Source of the DNA: JADJWR01 sp964509545
GTDB taxonomy: Bacteria > Pseudomonadota > Gammaproteobacteria > Burkholderiales > Burkholderiaceae_F
DNA length: 64,000 nucleotides
Direction: 5' to 3'
Assembly: GCA_964509545.1 (NCBI GenBank)
Contig: CAZDXQ010000018.1
Span: 6,926-70,925 of the forward strand
The position numbers and the translations under genes were made by a program. The stretch's first letter is position 1; every line of letters begins with the position of its first letter. Below the pieces are notes generated by a model, which saw nothing but the letters and a program-made list of their open reading frames with translations, ran no database searches and was not told where the DNA came from. Below are positions 9,413 through 19,773 of this stretch, piece by piece.

Positions 9413-10585
9413 TCAGCGCATCTGCGCGACCGCGTCACGCCGGACGACCTTCGGCTCGCCGGCACCGGCGATATTGGCCAGCAGGCCCTCGCGCAGGTTG
9501 TCGAAGCGGCTGCCGATCACCTGCTCGTCGCCGCGCAGGCCGGAGAGGATTTCGATGCGCTGTGCGCGCTCGTCGCGCACGCCGGTGGCGACGTTGCGCC
9601 GCGCCAGCCTGCCGTCGGCGATGATCCAGACGTAGCCCTGCCCGCGATCGTCCTGCACGGCAGCGATCGGCAACGCCGGCACCGGCGCGCTGCCGCCGAC
9701 CTGCAGCCTCACCCGCGCGAACATGCCGCCGCGCAGCCGGCCGTCGTCGTTGGCGAGTTCGACGTAGACGGCGAGCATCCGTGAGCCGGCCTCGGTGGTC
9801 GGATTGATGCGGTCGATGCGGCCCTTGTAGGGCTGGCCGGCCAGACCCTCGACCTCGACGCTGACCTCGGCCCCCGCCGCGATCTTCGCGACATCGGCCA
9901 CCGGCGCCTGCGCCTGCACTTCGAGCCGCGACAGGTCGACGATGTGCAGCAGCGGTGCGTCGAAAACGACCTTCTCGCCCGGCTGCACGTGCCGCTTCGC
10001 CACCCGGCCGGAGATCGGCGCGCGCACCACTGCATCGGCAAGTACAAGCCGCGTCTGCGCCAGCTGCGCCTCGGCCGCCTGCACGGCGGCCACCTGCGCG
10101 CGGTACGCATCGTCGGCGGTGTCGAAGGCGTTGCGCGAGATGAAGCTCTGCTTGACCAGCTGCGCGTTGGCCGCCCGCGTCCTCTCGGTCTGCGCCAGCG
10201 TGGCGCGCGCCGCCTCGAGGGTGGCCTGCCGTTCCGCCAGCTGGATGCGCAGCTGTGCCGTGTCGAACTCGGCGAGCACCTGCCCGGAGGCGACCGCGTC
10301 ACCTTCGCGCAGCGGCAGCCGGCGAACTTCGGCCGACAGCTTCGAGCGAACCGTCGCCTGGGTAACTGCCTGCACCGTGCCGGGCATCGACACTTCCACC
10401 GCCAGCCGGTGCGGCGCCAGTCGCACGATGTCGGTGGCGGCGAAGGCAAGCGGTGGCGGCACTTTCTTCTCCTCCGCCCTGGCACCCAGCTTCAGGACGC
10501 CGGCCTGCATCGCCGCCAGCGCGACCGCACCCAGCGCGAGGGCGCTGCCTGCCAGCAGGATGCCGCGCTTCTTCCTCTTGTCCAT
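9413..10585 (-). CDS. RND efflux periplasmic adaptor subunit (membrane fusion protein)
   Basis: A 390-aa HlyD/AcrA-type adaptor that would bridge the RND pump encoded directly downstream to an outer-membrane channel. An N-terminal anchor (ILLAGSALALGAVALAAM) is followed by a lipoyl half-motif (VRRLPLREGDAVASGQVLAEFD), a long alpha-hairpin (about residues 95-170, LAERQATLEAARATLAQTERT onward), the second lipoyl half (VVRAPISGRVAKRHVQPGEKV), then beta-barrel and membrane-proximal domains. The start at 10585 is preceded by GGGGGA; an upstream in-frame start at 10624 is possible but poorer. No lipobox Cys is seen, so it is anchored by the helix rather than by lipid. Confidence 0.9.
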   Translation of the reverse strand: MDKRKKRGILLAGSALALGAVALAAMQAGVLKLGARAEEKKVPPPLAFAATDIVRLAPHRLAVEVSMPGTVQAVTQATVRSKLSAEVRRLPLREGDAVASGQVLAEFDTAQLRIQLAERQATLEAARATLAQTERTRAANAQLVKQSFISRNAFDTADDAYRAQVAAVQAAEAQLAQTRLVLADAVVRAPISGRVAKRHVQPGEKVVFDAPLLHIVDLSRLEVQAQAPVADVAKIAAGAEVSVEVEGLAGQPYKGRIDRINPTTEAGSRMLAVYVELANDDGRLRGGMFARVRLQVGGSAPVPALPIAAVQDDRGQGYVWIIADGRLARRNVATGVRDERAQRIEILSGLRGDEQVIGSRFDNLREGLLANIAGAGEPKVVRRDAVAQMR

Positions 10586-10953
10586 CTTTTCCCCCGCGGC
10601 CGCCTCTGCCCGAAGCCGGGGCACGGCCGAATCGCCTCTGGTGGCGCGGATTGTCGTGACCGGCAGCGGCCGCCGCCATCACCGCGCGACGAACTGCGTC
10701 ACGGCGCGACAAAACGCAAGGGCCGGGGATCAAGCCCGGGGCCTCGAACTCGTCGAGTCGCCGTCGAACCAACGGCGGCTGTCAAGTTGGGGACCGCCGC
10801 AGTGCTGCGGACTGAACCCGCTGGCAGTTCCGTGCAACCACAGTCCGACGATGCTCAGCAGCCCGGTCCAAGGAAACCGAACGCGATGCTGCCCCGCATT
10901 CGACGATGACAGGCAGGACACCGCCAGAACCTTCAACCCCATCGGAGCAGAAA
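10586..10953. other. Divergent intergenic region, no gene seen
   Basis: 368 bp between the minus-strand efflux operon and the plus-strand 310-aa gene. It must hold both promoters. I see no coding frame with family resemblance, no efflux-regulator gene and no strong -35/-10 pair. A short perfect palindrome (ACTCG-T-CGAGT, about 10747-10757) is the only symmetrical element I noticed. Confidence 0.4.
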
Positions 10954-11886
10954 ATGCTAGGCATTCAGGTCAACACGACGCACCAGCGTCTCCAGGACTA
11001 CCTGGCCGACAATGCCGCCATCCGCGACGCCGTGGCGTCCGATGCCGCTGCCACTCACGAGGCCGATGCGCCTCGTGAAGCCAACCCGCTCGCTTCGTCT
11101 CTGAACGGCACAGTCATCGAGCGCCTCTCCCCCCAGATCAACACCGGTCGGCTGGCGCAGCTCGCGGAGAACCTAGACACGCTGAAAGTCGCGGCTGGCA
11201 AGACCGCAGGGCAGCGGTTCACCGATCAGGCGTTCGGCCCCGGTGGCGTCTCCCAGCAGGCCGGAAGTCTGCTGGATGGCCTGCGCGGCCTGGGCGGCGG
11301 GCACAGCAGGAACCCCTTGGACAACGCCCTGGCCGGCAACTTCATCGGCAGCCGCAACGCCAGGATCAGCAGCGACCCCGCGGACGGCGAACAGAAGCCG
11401 AGCCGGTGGGAAACCTTCAAGAACTGGGCCAGCTCCGTCGCCACCTCGCTGCTGGGCACCGTCGGCGGCGGCGCCACCACGGTCGTCACCGCCAATACCG
11501 ACAGCCCGGCGTCCAAGGCCGACGAGTTCCGCGGCTGGGCCGCATTCCGCGATATGGCCACCGGCGCCTACGGCGAGCGGATCCTCAGCTACTCCAACGA
11601 CAAGACCCCCAACCCCGACGCTGCCGAGTCCGGCGGCCCGACGGTCATCACCCGCGCCGACCTGAACGCGATCCACGCTCGCCTTGGCCAACGCGTTATT
11701 CCGGCCGACGGCGCAGAGGCCGGCAGCGGCGGGCCCGTCGATACCACCAGCCCCAACGGTGCCGGCGGCGTGCCCACGCAGGCCCTGTACACCGACGTGC
11801 AGACGAACGCCAACGTCTTCAATCGCATCGACGCCATCGGCATCCAGGCCCGGATCGACGCCAAGATCAACCCGCACCGACCGTGA
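10954..11886 (+). CDS. Hypothetical protein, no recognised family
   Basis: A 310-aa hydrophilic protein I do not recognise. The start at 10954 has GGAG 9 bp upstream. There is no Sec or Tat signal, no lipobox and no convincing membrane helix; the only hydrophobic patch (SSVATSLLGTVGGGATTVV, about 160-180) is short and Gly-rich. The sequence is rich in Ala, Asp, Asn and Gly, with no cysteine. Codon use looks native (third positions mostly G/C), so it is probably a real, long-resident gene. It stands alone between an efflux operon and parE. A cytoplasmic protein or one exported by a signal-peptide-independent route are both possible; nothing decides between them. Confidence 0.6.
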   Translation: MLGIQVNTTHQRLQDYLADNAAIRDAVASDAAATHEADAPREANPLASSLNGTVIERLSPQINTGRLAQLAENLDTLKVAAGKTAGQRFTDQAFGPGGVSQQAGSLLDGLRGLGGGHSRNPLDNALAGNFIGSRNARISSDPADGEQKPSRWETFKNWASSVATSLLGTVGGGATTVVTANTDSPASKADEFRGWAAFRDMATGAYGERILSYSNDKTPNPDAAESGGPTVITRADLNAIHARLGQRVIPADGAEAGSGGPVDTTSPNGAGGVPTQALYTDVQTNANVFNRIDAIGIQARIDAKINPHRP

Positions 11887-12268
11887 ACCCTCCGAGCGGC
11901 GTGACGACCATGACCCGGCGCCCTGTGAGCCGGGACTTGTTCCTGAAACACGGCCGCTTCCTGCGCAGTGCGCAAGGCAGCCTCACGGACTTGCGCGGGT
12001 TCCGGACCGCAAGATCAGTCGACGACGAAACGATCGTCGGCTGACGCGCCCGTCTGGCCGACAGCACAATCGGCTCTGCGAACTTCGGTTCCGTCGCGAA
12101 TCGGCCCAAGCGCATTCGCTCGCGCCGACAAACCTGCCACCGCAGAGGGGCGAAGGGATGGTCAGCCATCGCCCGGCATCGAGCGGGCCGAAGTGACAGC
12201 GGCGCGGCCGCGCAAAGCGTCTACGAGTCCGTCGTGACGGGCCGACGCCGCAGGACCGAAGCTGCGCC
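11887..12268. other. Intergenic region, no gene seen
   Basis: 382 bp between two converging genes (the hypothetical gene on plus, parE on minus). Short open frames exist on both strands, but none has a recognisable product or a good ribosome-binding site. No strong terminator hairpin with a T-run was found. Confidence 0.4.
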
Positions 12269-14251
<1,983 letters not shown>

Positions 14252-14404
14252 GACGGAAATGAGAATGCTTCATGCGGGTCGCGAGGTCTTCTTGTCCACA
14301 GCGACTGTGGATAAACACCGGGCATAGACCGGAAAAGCACGCAGCGGCGCAGCTTTCGCTGAGCTGCCCAATCGGCATGCAGGGGCAGAGCAAACGTTGC
14401 ACGA

Positions 14405-14578
14405 CTAGCGCAGCCCGCACATCTGCGCCAACGCCAGCCAGTCGAGTTGCATGTCGGGATGCAGGTAGCCGACGAAGCCCACGGCGAGCGCGGCGGCGAT
14501 CACGGCCCACAACGCCGTCCGGCGCAGCCCCAACGAAAGCCTCCGCCGGCCCGGCATCGCGCTACGAGCCTGCGCCAT
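14405..14578 (-). CDS. 57-aa single-span membrane protein
   Basis: A small protein beginning at the ATG at 14576-14578, which overlaps the end of the upstream MFS gene by 17 bp, so translation is probably coupled. A basic N-terminus (about 20 residues with seven Arg) leads into one membrane helix (LWAVIAAALAVGFVGYL) and a tail HPDMQLDWLALAQMCGLR. The YLHPDM...C pattern resembles short conserved proteins I have seen in other betaproteobacteria, often without annotation. It may be an accessory subunit or simply a coupled downstream gene. Function unknown. Confidence 0.6.
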   Translation of the reverse strand: MAQARSAMPGRRRLSLGLRRTALWAVIAAALAVGFVGYLHPDMQLDWLALAQMCGLR

Positions 14579-15779
14579 CGACAGCGCGCTGCATGCTCAT
14601 CGGCCGCTCATCGATCGGCCATGAAAGCGCCGCGGCGGCCAGGGCCAGGGCGATGCCCAGCCACCACACGAGGTCGTACGAGCCGGTGCGCTCGAAAGTC
14701 CAGCCGCCGAGCCACACGCCGATGAAGCTGCCGATCTGGTGGCCGAGGAACACGAGCCCGTACAGCGTTGCCGTGTAGCGCAGCCCGTAGATCTGCCCGA
14801 TCAGCCCGTTGGTGAGCGGCACGGTGCCCAGCCAGAGCAACCCCATGCCGGCGGCGAAAACGTATAGCACCCACGGCGTGAGCGGAAACAGCAGCAACAG
14901 AGCGATGAACACCGCGCGCAGCGCGTAGACCCAGCCGAGCAGGTTCTTCTTGCTGTGCCGGCCGCCGAGCCAGCCGCAGCCATAACAGCCGATCACGTTG
15001 AACAGTCCGATCAGCGCCACGGCCAGCGCGCCGTTGAACGCGGACAGGCCGCGGTCGACCACGTAAGAAGGCAGGTGCAGCGTGATGAATGCGTTGTGAA
15101 AGCCGCAGACGAAGAAGCTCCAGAAGAGGAAGTGATAGGAGCGATGGCCCAAGGCCTGGCGGAACGCGGCCGATAGCGACTGGTGCGGCGGGTCCGCCGA
15201 CTGCGCCGTCCGCCCCTGCAGCAGCAAGGCGAGCGGCAGGCCGAAGGCCGATACGGCCGACAGCACCAGCAGCGCCGTGTGCCAGTCGTAGTGCGCGATC
15301 AGTTGCTGGCCGAAGGGCACCATGAGGAACTGGCCCATCGAGCCGCCCGCACTCGCCATGCCCAGCGCCAGGCTGCGCTTTTCCGGCGGGAATGCGCGGG
15401 CGACGACACCGAGCAGCACGCCGAAGGTCGTTCCGCTCTGGCCGAGACCGACCAGCACCCCCGCGGACAGATACAGCGTCGCCGCAGTATCGGCCTGTGC
15501 CATCCACAGCAGCCCGATCGCATAGAGCACCGCGCCGAGGGCGATCGTGCGGCCTGAGCCGTACTTGTCCGACAGTGCTCCGGCGAGCGGCGCGCCAATG
15601 CCCCAGACGATGTTCTGGATGGCGAAGGCGAGCGAGAAGGTCTCGCGTGTGAAGCCGCGGTCCAGTCCCATCGGCTGCATCAGCAACCCGAAGGATGCGC
15701 GCACGCCCATCGCCACCAGCAGGACAACGATCGCTGCGGTCAGCACGACGATGGCGCTGCGCTGTGACGACGAAGACAT
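14562..15779 (-). CDS. MFS transporter (monocarboxylate/oxalate-formate-like)
   Basis: A 405-aa inner-membrane carrier of the major facilitator superfamily with 12 predicted helices. The loop between helices 2 and 3 carries a GALSDKYGSGRT motif typical of the superfamily. The N-terminal pattern (ASFGLLMQPMGLDRGFTRETFSLAFAIQNIVWGIGAPLAG) matches carriers for small organic acids. Substrate is unknown. Transcription runs leftward away from tRNA-Arg, and the 57-aa membrane protein gene overlaps its 3' end. Confidence 0.8.
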   Translation of the reverse strand: MSSSSQRSAIVVLTAAIVVLLVAMGVRASFGLLMQPMGLDRGFTRETFSLAFAIQNIVWGIGAPLAGALSDKYGSGRTIALGAVLYAIGLLWMAQADTAATLYLSAGVLVGLGQSGTTFGVLLGVVARAFPPEKRSLALGMASAGGSMGQFLMVPFGQQLIAHYDWHTALLVLSAVSAFGLPLALLLQGRTAQSADPPHQSLSAAFRQALGHRSYHFLFWSFFVCGFHNAFITLHLPSYVVDRGLSAFNGALAVALIGLFNVIGCYGCGWLGGRHSKKNLLGWVYALRAVFIALLLLFPLTPWVLYVFAAGMGLLWLGTVPLTNGLIGQIYGLRYTATLYGLVFLGHQIGSFIGVWLGGWTFERTGSYDLVWWLGIALALAAAALSWPIDERPMSMQRAVDGAGS

Positions 15780-15858
15780 CGGTAGGGCCGGCCGAGAAAG
15801 CTGGCGATTTTACGACAGCGCCGAGAGCCTTTGAGACGCGAACTTATACTCGCGCCCA

Positions 15859-15930
15859 CTCCCCGTAGTTCAATGGACAGAACGGGCGCCTCCTAAGCGC
15901 CAGATACAGGTTCGATTCCTGTCGGGGGGA
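15859..15930 (+). tRNA. tRNA-Arg (anticodon CCT)
   Basis: A complete 72-nt cloverleaf. Acceptor stem CTCCCCG/CGGGGGG (one T-G pair), D stem GTTC/GAAC, anticodon stem GGCGC/GCGCC with loop CTCCTAA giving anticodon CCT, and T arm ACAGG-TTCGATT-CCTGT. Discriminator base is A. CCA is not encoded (CGC follows), so it must be added post-transcriptionally. It reads AGG codons. A TATACT hexamer at 15845-15850 is a plausible -10 element. The first base is C rather than the usual G. Confidence 0.93.
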
Positions 15931-15943
15931 CGCGCGCGGGAGA

Positions 15944-15969
15944 GCAACTCACGCCTGCGCGTGAGTTGC
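15944..15969. repeat. 11-bp inverted repeat after tRNA-Arg
   Basis: GCAACTCACGC at 15944-15954 pairs perfectly with 15959-15969 around a 4-nt loop, 13 bp after the tRNA. The right arm is part of the first copy of the 94-bp tandem repeat, so an inverted fragment of the repeat precedes the array. It could act as a terminator for the tRNA although no T-run follows. Confidence 0.6.
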
Positions 15970-16214
15970 CCGCGCGCGCCGCGAGCGCCTGCAAGCGCGA
16001 GCGGCACGGCCGGCAGGCCGTGAGCCACATCGAAGTCGCGATGCCCCGCTGCGCGTGAGTTGCCCGCGCGCGCCGCGAGCGCCTGCAAGCGCGCGCGGCA
16101 CGGCCGGCAGGCCGTGAGCCACATCGAAGTCGCGACGCCCCGCTGCGCGTGAGTTGCCCGCGCGCGCCGCGAGCGCCTGCAAGCGCGCGCGGCACGGCCG
16201 ACAGGCCGTGAGCC
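15957..16214. repeat. Tandem repeat, 94-bp unit, 2.7 copies
   Basis: Two full units (15957-16050, 16051-16144) and a third of 70 bp (16145-16214) that ends exactly at the stop codon of orn. The full copies differ at only a few positions (for example GCGAGCGG versus GCGCGCGG, and GATGCC versus GACGCC). Each unit contains a short dyad (ACGGCC-GGCA-GGCCGT) and GCGC-rich palindromic stretches. Because 94 is not a multiple of three, the frame shifts from unit to unit, so this is not a protein repeat. It is transcribed as the 3' untranslated region of orn and as the trailer of tRNA-Arg. Confidence 0.9.
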
Positions 16215-16793
16215 CTAGGCCTGGATGAAAAACTGCCGGTAATGGCGCATCTCGTCGATCGACTCGTAGATGTCGGCGAGCGCCTCGTGCCGGCTTTTCT
16301 TCTCGAAATTCCGGTACACGTCGGGCTTCCAGCGACGTGCGAGTTCCTTCAGCGTGCTCACGTCGATATTGCGGTAGTGGAAGTAGGCCTCGAGCTGCGG
16401 CAGCCAGCGCGCCATGAATCGCCGGTCCTGGCAGATCGAGTTGCCGCACATCGGCGACTTGCCGGCCGGCACCAGCGTCTGCAGGAAGTCCATCACCTGC
16501 TGCTGCGCGTCGACCTCGTCGATGCGGCTGGCGCGCACGCGCTCGGTCAGCCCGGAGCGCCCGTGCGTGGCGGTGTTCCAAGAATCCATCGCCGCTAACA
16601 CGCGTTCGCTCTGGTGCACGACGACGACCGGCCCTTCGGCCAGCACTTCGAGTTGGGCGTCGGTGATGACGACGGCGATCTCGAGCACGCGGTCGCAGTC
16701 GGGATTCAGGCCGCTCATCTCCATGTCGATCCAGATGAGATTGCTCTCGTCGTAGCGGGCGTGGCGGACGGCAGCGACAGAAGGCTGTGACAT
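16215..16793 (-). CDS. orn: Oligoribonuclease
   Basis: A 192-aa DEDDh 3'-5' exoribonuclease that degrades 2-5 nt RNAs, including pGpG from cyclic-di-GMP turnover, to mononucleotides. All acidic motifs are present: WIDMEMSGLNPD near the N-terminus (Asp and Glu), GNSICQDRRFM (Asp), and the final His/Asp in SRHEALADIYESI. Length fits the family (about 180 aa). The start at 16793 leaves a short N-terminal tail; the open frame continues far upstream without homology. It is divergent from the M48 protease gene. The stop codon abuts the last copy of the 94-bp repeat. Confidence 0.93.
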   Translation of the reverse strand: MSQPSVAAVRHARYDESNLIWIDMEMSGLNPDCDRVLEIAVVITDAQLEVLAEGPVVVVHQSERVLAAMDSWNTATHGRSGLTERVRASRIDEVDAQQQVMDFLQTLVPAGKSPMCGNSICQDRRFMARWLPQLEAYFHYRNIDVSTLKELARRWKPDVYRNFEKKSRHEALADIYESIDEMRHYRQFFIQA

Positions 16794-16886
16794 AATTTCT
16801 GGCACTTTTGTGACGGCGGATTCTCGCACGCATGCCTCGCGTCTCCGTGGCCCGTTGCGGGCAAGGGCCGCTTCAGCAACGGGACG

Positions 16887-18146
16887 ATGGCCACTGCTTT
16901 CACCACCCTGTTCGTATTCTTTCTGCTGCTGATGATCGGGCTGAAGTTCTGGCTCGCCACACGGCAGATCCGCCATGTCGCGCACCACGCGCAGGCCGTG
17001 CCGCCGCAGTTCGCCGAGCGCGTCAGCCTGCAGGCGCATCGGAAGGCGGCCGCCTACACGATCGCCCGCCAGCGCCTGGCGATGCTGGAAGCGGCCGTCA
17101 GCGTGGCGCTGCTGGTCGCGCTGACCCTGCTCGGTGGCGTGCAGGCGATCTCGGCTATCGCCACCGATCTGCTCGGCAGCGGGCTGGCGGCGCAAGTGGC
17201 GATCGTCGCCTGCGTTGCGGTACTGCTCGGCCTTGCCGACCTGCCCTTCGAGTGGCACCGCCAGTTCCACATCGAGGAGAAGTTCGGCTTCAACCGGATG
17301 ACGCCGAGGCTTTTCTTCGCCGACATGCTGAAGTCCGTGCTCGTTGCGGCGGCGCTGGGCCTGCCGCTGCTGACGCTGGTGCTGTGGCTGATGGCGGCGG
17401 CCGGGCCGTACTGGTGGCTGTACGCGTGGGCGGTCTGGGTCGCTTTCAACGCCCTCGTGCTCGTCCTGTATCCGACGGTGATCGCGCCGCTGTTCAACAA
17501 GTTCGAGCCGCTGGTCGACGGCGATCTCGCCAGCCGCATCGCCGCCTTGCTGGAGCGCACCGGCTTCTCCAGCCGCGGCGTGTTCGTGATGGATGGCTCG
17601 CGTCGTTCGGCGCACGGCAACGCCTACTTCACCGGGCTGGGCCGGGCCAAGCGCATCGTCTTCTTTGACACGCTGCTTCAGCGGCTGCGGCCGGCGGAAA
17701 TCGAAGCGGTGCTGGCGCACGAACTCGGCCACTTCAAGCGCCGGCATATCGCCAAGCGGCTCGCCTTCTCTTTCTTCTCCAGCCTCGCGTTCCTCGCCGC
17801 GCTGGGCTGGCTGGCCGGGCAGGTCTGGTTCTACCAGGGCCTGGGCGTGAGGCCGACGCTCGATGGCACGCACCACGGCGTTGCCCTGGTGCTGTTCATG
17901 CTGGTCGTGCCGGTGTTTACGTTCGTGCTGGCGCCGATTGCCAGCCGTATCTCTCGCAAGCACGAATACGAGGCCGACGCCTTCGCCGTCGCGCACACCA
18001 GCGGCGAGGACCTCGCCAGCGCGCTGGTCAAGCTGTACGAGGACAACGCCTCGACGCTGACCCCCGATCCCGTGCATTCGGCCTTCTACGATTCGCATCC
18101 GCCGGCGACAATCCGCATCGCGCGCCTGCAGTCGGCCGCCGCATGA
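16887..18146 (+). CDS. M48 family metallopeptidase, Ste24/CAAX protease type
   Basis: A 419-aa multi-spanning membrane zinc protease. The zinc motif HELGH is at 278-282 and the third ligand lies in RKHEYEAD (about residue 355). Preceding NAYFTG and following membrane helices match bacterial Ste24 homologues. The N-terminal half holds several helices and the FNRMTPRLF segment typical of this subgroup. Bacterial members probably act in membrane protein quality control; no prenylated substrate is implied. The gene is head-to-head with orn (93-bp gap), an arrangement recurrent in betaproteobacteria. Confidence 0.9.
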   Translation: MATAFTTLFVFFLLLMIGLKFWLATRQIRHVAHHAQAVPPQFAERVSLQAHRKAAAYTIARQRLAMLEAAVSVALLVALTLLGGVQAISAIATDLLGSGLAAQVAIVACVAVLLGLADLPFEWHRQFHIEEKFGFNRMTPRLFFADMLKSVLVAAALGLPLLTLVLWLMAAAGPYWWLYAWAVWVAFNALVLVLYPTVIAPLFNKFEPLVDGDLASRIAALLERTGFSSRGVFVMDGSRRSAHGNAYFTGLGRAKRIVFFDTLLQRLRPAEIEAVLAHELGHFKRRHIAKRLAFSFFSSLAFLAALGWLAGQVWFYQGLGVRPTLDGTHHGVALVLFMLVVPVFTFVLAPIASRISRKHEYEADAFAVAHTSGEDLASALVKLYEDNASTLTPDPVHSAFYDSHPPATIRIARLQSAAA

Positions 18147-18213
18147 GCGCGCGGGCCGCCCCGAGCGCGACTCCTTCGAGCGTCAGCGAGAGGGCCGCCC
18201 AGTGAGAGCGTAG

Positions 18214-18570
18214 ATGCTCAGCATCGCCCAGTTGCTTAACGCGCATTGCCGTCCGCTCGAGGGTCATGCGGCGATGGGCGCCGAACAGATCGCGGCGCAG
18301 CTGGCGGTGTTGCCCGAGTGGCGGCTTGTGGACACCGCGATTTGCCGCGTCTACCGCTTCGCCGACTACTTCGACACCATCGCTTTCGTCAACGCGCTGG
18401 CGCACATGATCCATCGCGAAGACCACCATCCGGACCTTGTGGTCGGGTACAACCGCTGCGAGGTGCGCTTCAACACCCATTCGGTCGGTGGCGTGTCGGA
18501 GAACGACTTCATCTGCGCCGCGAAGGCGGACGCGATCTTCGCGCAGCGCTACGGCAGCGGCTCTGCATGA
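18214..18570 (+). CDS. phhB: Pterin-4a-carbinolamine dehydratase
   Basis: A 118-aa protein of the PCD/DCoH family. It dehydrates 4a-hydroxytetrahydropterin to regenerate the cofactor of phenylalanine hydroxylase. The active-site histidines lie in IHREDHHPDL, preceded by FNFVN-like FVNALAHM and followed by YNRCEVRFNTHSVGG, as in the family. Its TGA overlaps the ATG of rsgA (ATGA), so it belongs to a tight operon with rsgA and a DUF2007 gene. No phenylalanine hydroxylase gene is nearby. Confidence 0.9.
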   Translation: MLSIAQLLNAHCRPLEGHAAMGAEQIAAQLAVLPEWRLVDTAICRVYRFADYFDTIAFVNALAHMIHREDHHPDLVVGYNRCEVRFNTHSVGGVSENDFICAAKADAIFAQRYGSGSA

Positions 18571-19463
18571 GCGCAGGCACTCGCGCGCTCGCCGGCTTCG
18601 AGGCGCGCGTAGTGGCCGCTTATGGCCGACACTTCGTGGTCGAGGACGCGACCGGCCGCCTGTTCGAGGCGCAGCGACGCGGCAAGCGTGGCGACGTCGT
18701 GATCGGCGACCGCGCGCTCTGCCGGCAGGTCGCGGCCGCGCAGGCGTCGATCGAGGCGATCCGGCCGCGCGCAAGCCTGCTCCTGCGCGCCGACGGGCAG
18801 CGCAGCAAGGCGCTGGCCGCCAACGTCGACCGCGTGGTGGTGGTGTTTGCCCCGAAGCCGTCGTTCAACGAACGCTTCATCTGGCGGGCGCTGGTGGCGG
18901 CCACCAGCGCCGACATCGTACCTCTGGCCGTGCTGAACAAGACCGATGTCGATGACGAGGGCTTCGGCCGCACGGTCCTGCAGCGGCTGGCGCGCCTCGG
19001 CTATCCAACGATGGCCGTATCGGCCAAGGCCGAACCCGAGGCGACTCGTACACGCCTGCGTGCCGCGCTCGATGCCCATTCGAACCTGCTCGTCGGCCAG
19101 TCGGGCATGGGCAAGTCGACACTGATCAACCTGCTGGTGCCGCAGGCCAATGCGCGCACGCAGGAGTACTCGACGCGGCTGGACCTGGGCCGGCAGACGA
19201 CCACCGCTTCGCGCCTGTTCGCACTCGACGGTGGCGACCTGATCGACACGCCGGGTTTCCAGGCATTCGGGCTCGCCCACCTCGACCTGCAGCAGCTTGC
19301 GGCCGCGATGCCGGAGTTCGTCCCGCATCTGGGCCAGTGCCGCTTCGGCGATTGCCGCCACCTCGCCGAGCCCGACTGCGCCATCCGCGCGGCGCTGGCC
19401 CGCGGCGAAATCGACAGCGACCGCTACGCCTTCTACACCGAACTGGCACTGGCGCACGAATGA
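18567..19463 (+). CDS. rsgA: Ribosome small subunit-dependent GTPase A
   Basis: A 298-aa circularly permuted GTPase that helps mature the 30S subunit. An N-terminal OB fold is followed by the GTPase motifs in permuted order: G4 NKTD, then G1 GQSGMGKST and G3 DTPG. The C-terminal zinc finger is intact (CRFGDCRHLAEPDC). The ATG at 18567 overlaps the phhB stop by 4 bp and gives the normal family length. Confidence 0.95.
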   Translation: MSAGTRALAGFEARVVAAYGRHFVVEDATGRLFEAQRRGKRGDVVIGDRALCRQVAAAQASIEAIRPRASLLLRADGQRSKALAANVDRVVVVFAPKPSFNERFIWRALVAATSADIVPLAVLNKTDVDDEGFGRTVLQRLARLGYPTMAVSAKAEPEATRTRLRAALDAHSNLLVGQSGMGKSTLINLLVPQANARTQEYSTRLDLGRQTTTASRLFALDGGDLIDTPGFQAFGLAHLDLQQLAAAMPEFVPHLGQCRFGDCRHLAEPDCAIRAALARGEIDSDRYAFYTELALAHE

Positions 19464-19762
19464 AACTGCTGATGCGTTGCGATCATGCGCTGGCCGCGGC
19501 GCACTATGCCGCGGCGCTGCGCGCCGCCGGCATCGACTGCGAGGTGCGCAATACCGTGCTCTCCGGCGCCCTCGGCGAGATCCCGTTCCTCGAGTGCGCG
19601 CCGCAGATCTGGCTGCGCAACGCGCTGGAAGAAGGGCGCGCACGCGAACTGATCACGCAGTTGCGCAGCCCGGTGTCCGGCGAGAGGTGGATCTGCGCGC
19701 AATGCGGCGAAGTCCTGGAACCACAGTTTGCCCAGTGCTGGAACTGCGGCAGGTCGCGCTGA
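19460..19762 (+). CDS. DUF2007 protein with C-terminal zinc ribbon
   Basis: A 100-aa protein. Residues 1-70 (MKLLMRCDHALAAAHYAAAL onward) match the DUF2007 'putative signal transducing protein' fold, a small ACT-like domain. The C-terminus has a two-CxxC zinc ribbon (ICAQCGEVLEPQFAQCWNCG). The ATG overlaps the rsgA stop (ATGA), making it the last gene of phhB-rsgA-DUF2007. Binding partner unknown. Confidence 0.8.
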   Translation: MKLLMRCDHALAAAHYAAALRAAGIDCEVRNTVLSGALGEIPFLECAPQIWLRNALEEGRARELITQLRSPVSGERWICAQCGEVLEPQFAQCWNCGRSR

Positions 19763-19773
19763 GCATGCGGCGG

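Noticed and set aside
10586..10953. Type III secretion (PIP/hrp-box) promoter for the orphan gene
   Set aside because: No TTCG-N16-TTCG pair was found upstream, so an effector role has no regulatory support.
15870..16195. Minus-strand frames crossing tRNA-Arg and the repeats
   Set aside because: Antisense of tRNA-Arg (gives the familiar spurious PPDRNRTC string) joined to the tandem repeat; frame changes between 94-bp units.
15957..16214. CRISPR array
   Set aside because: Units are directly abutting 94-bp copies with no unique spacers, and no cas genes are nearby.
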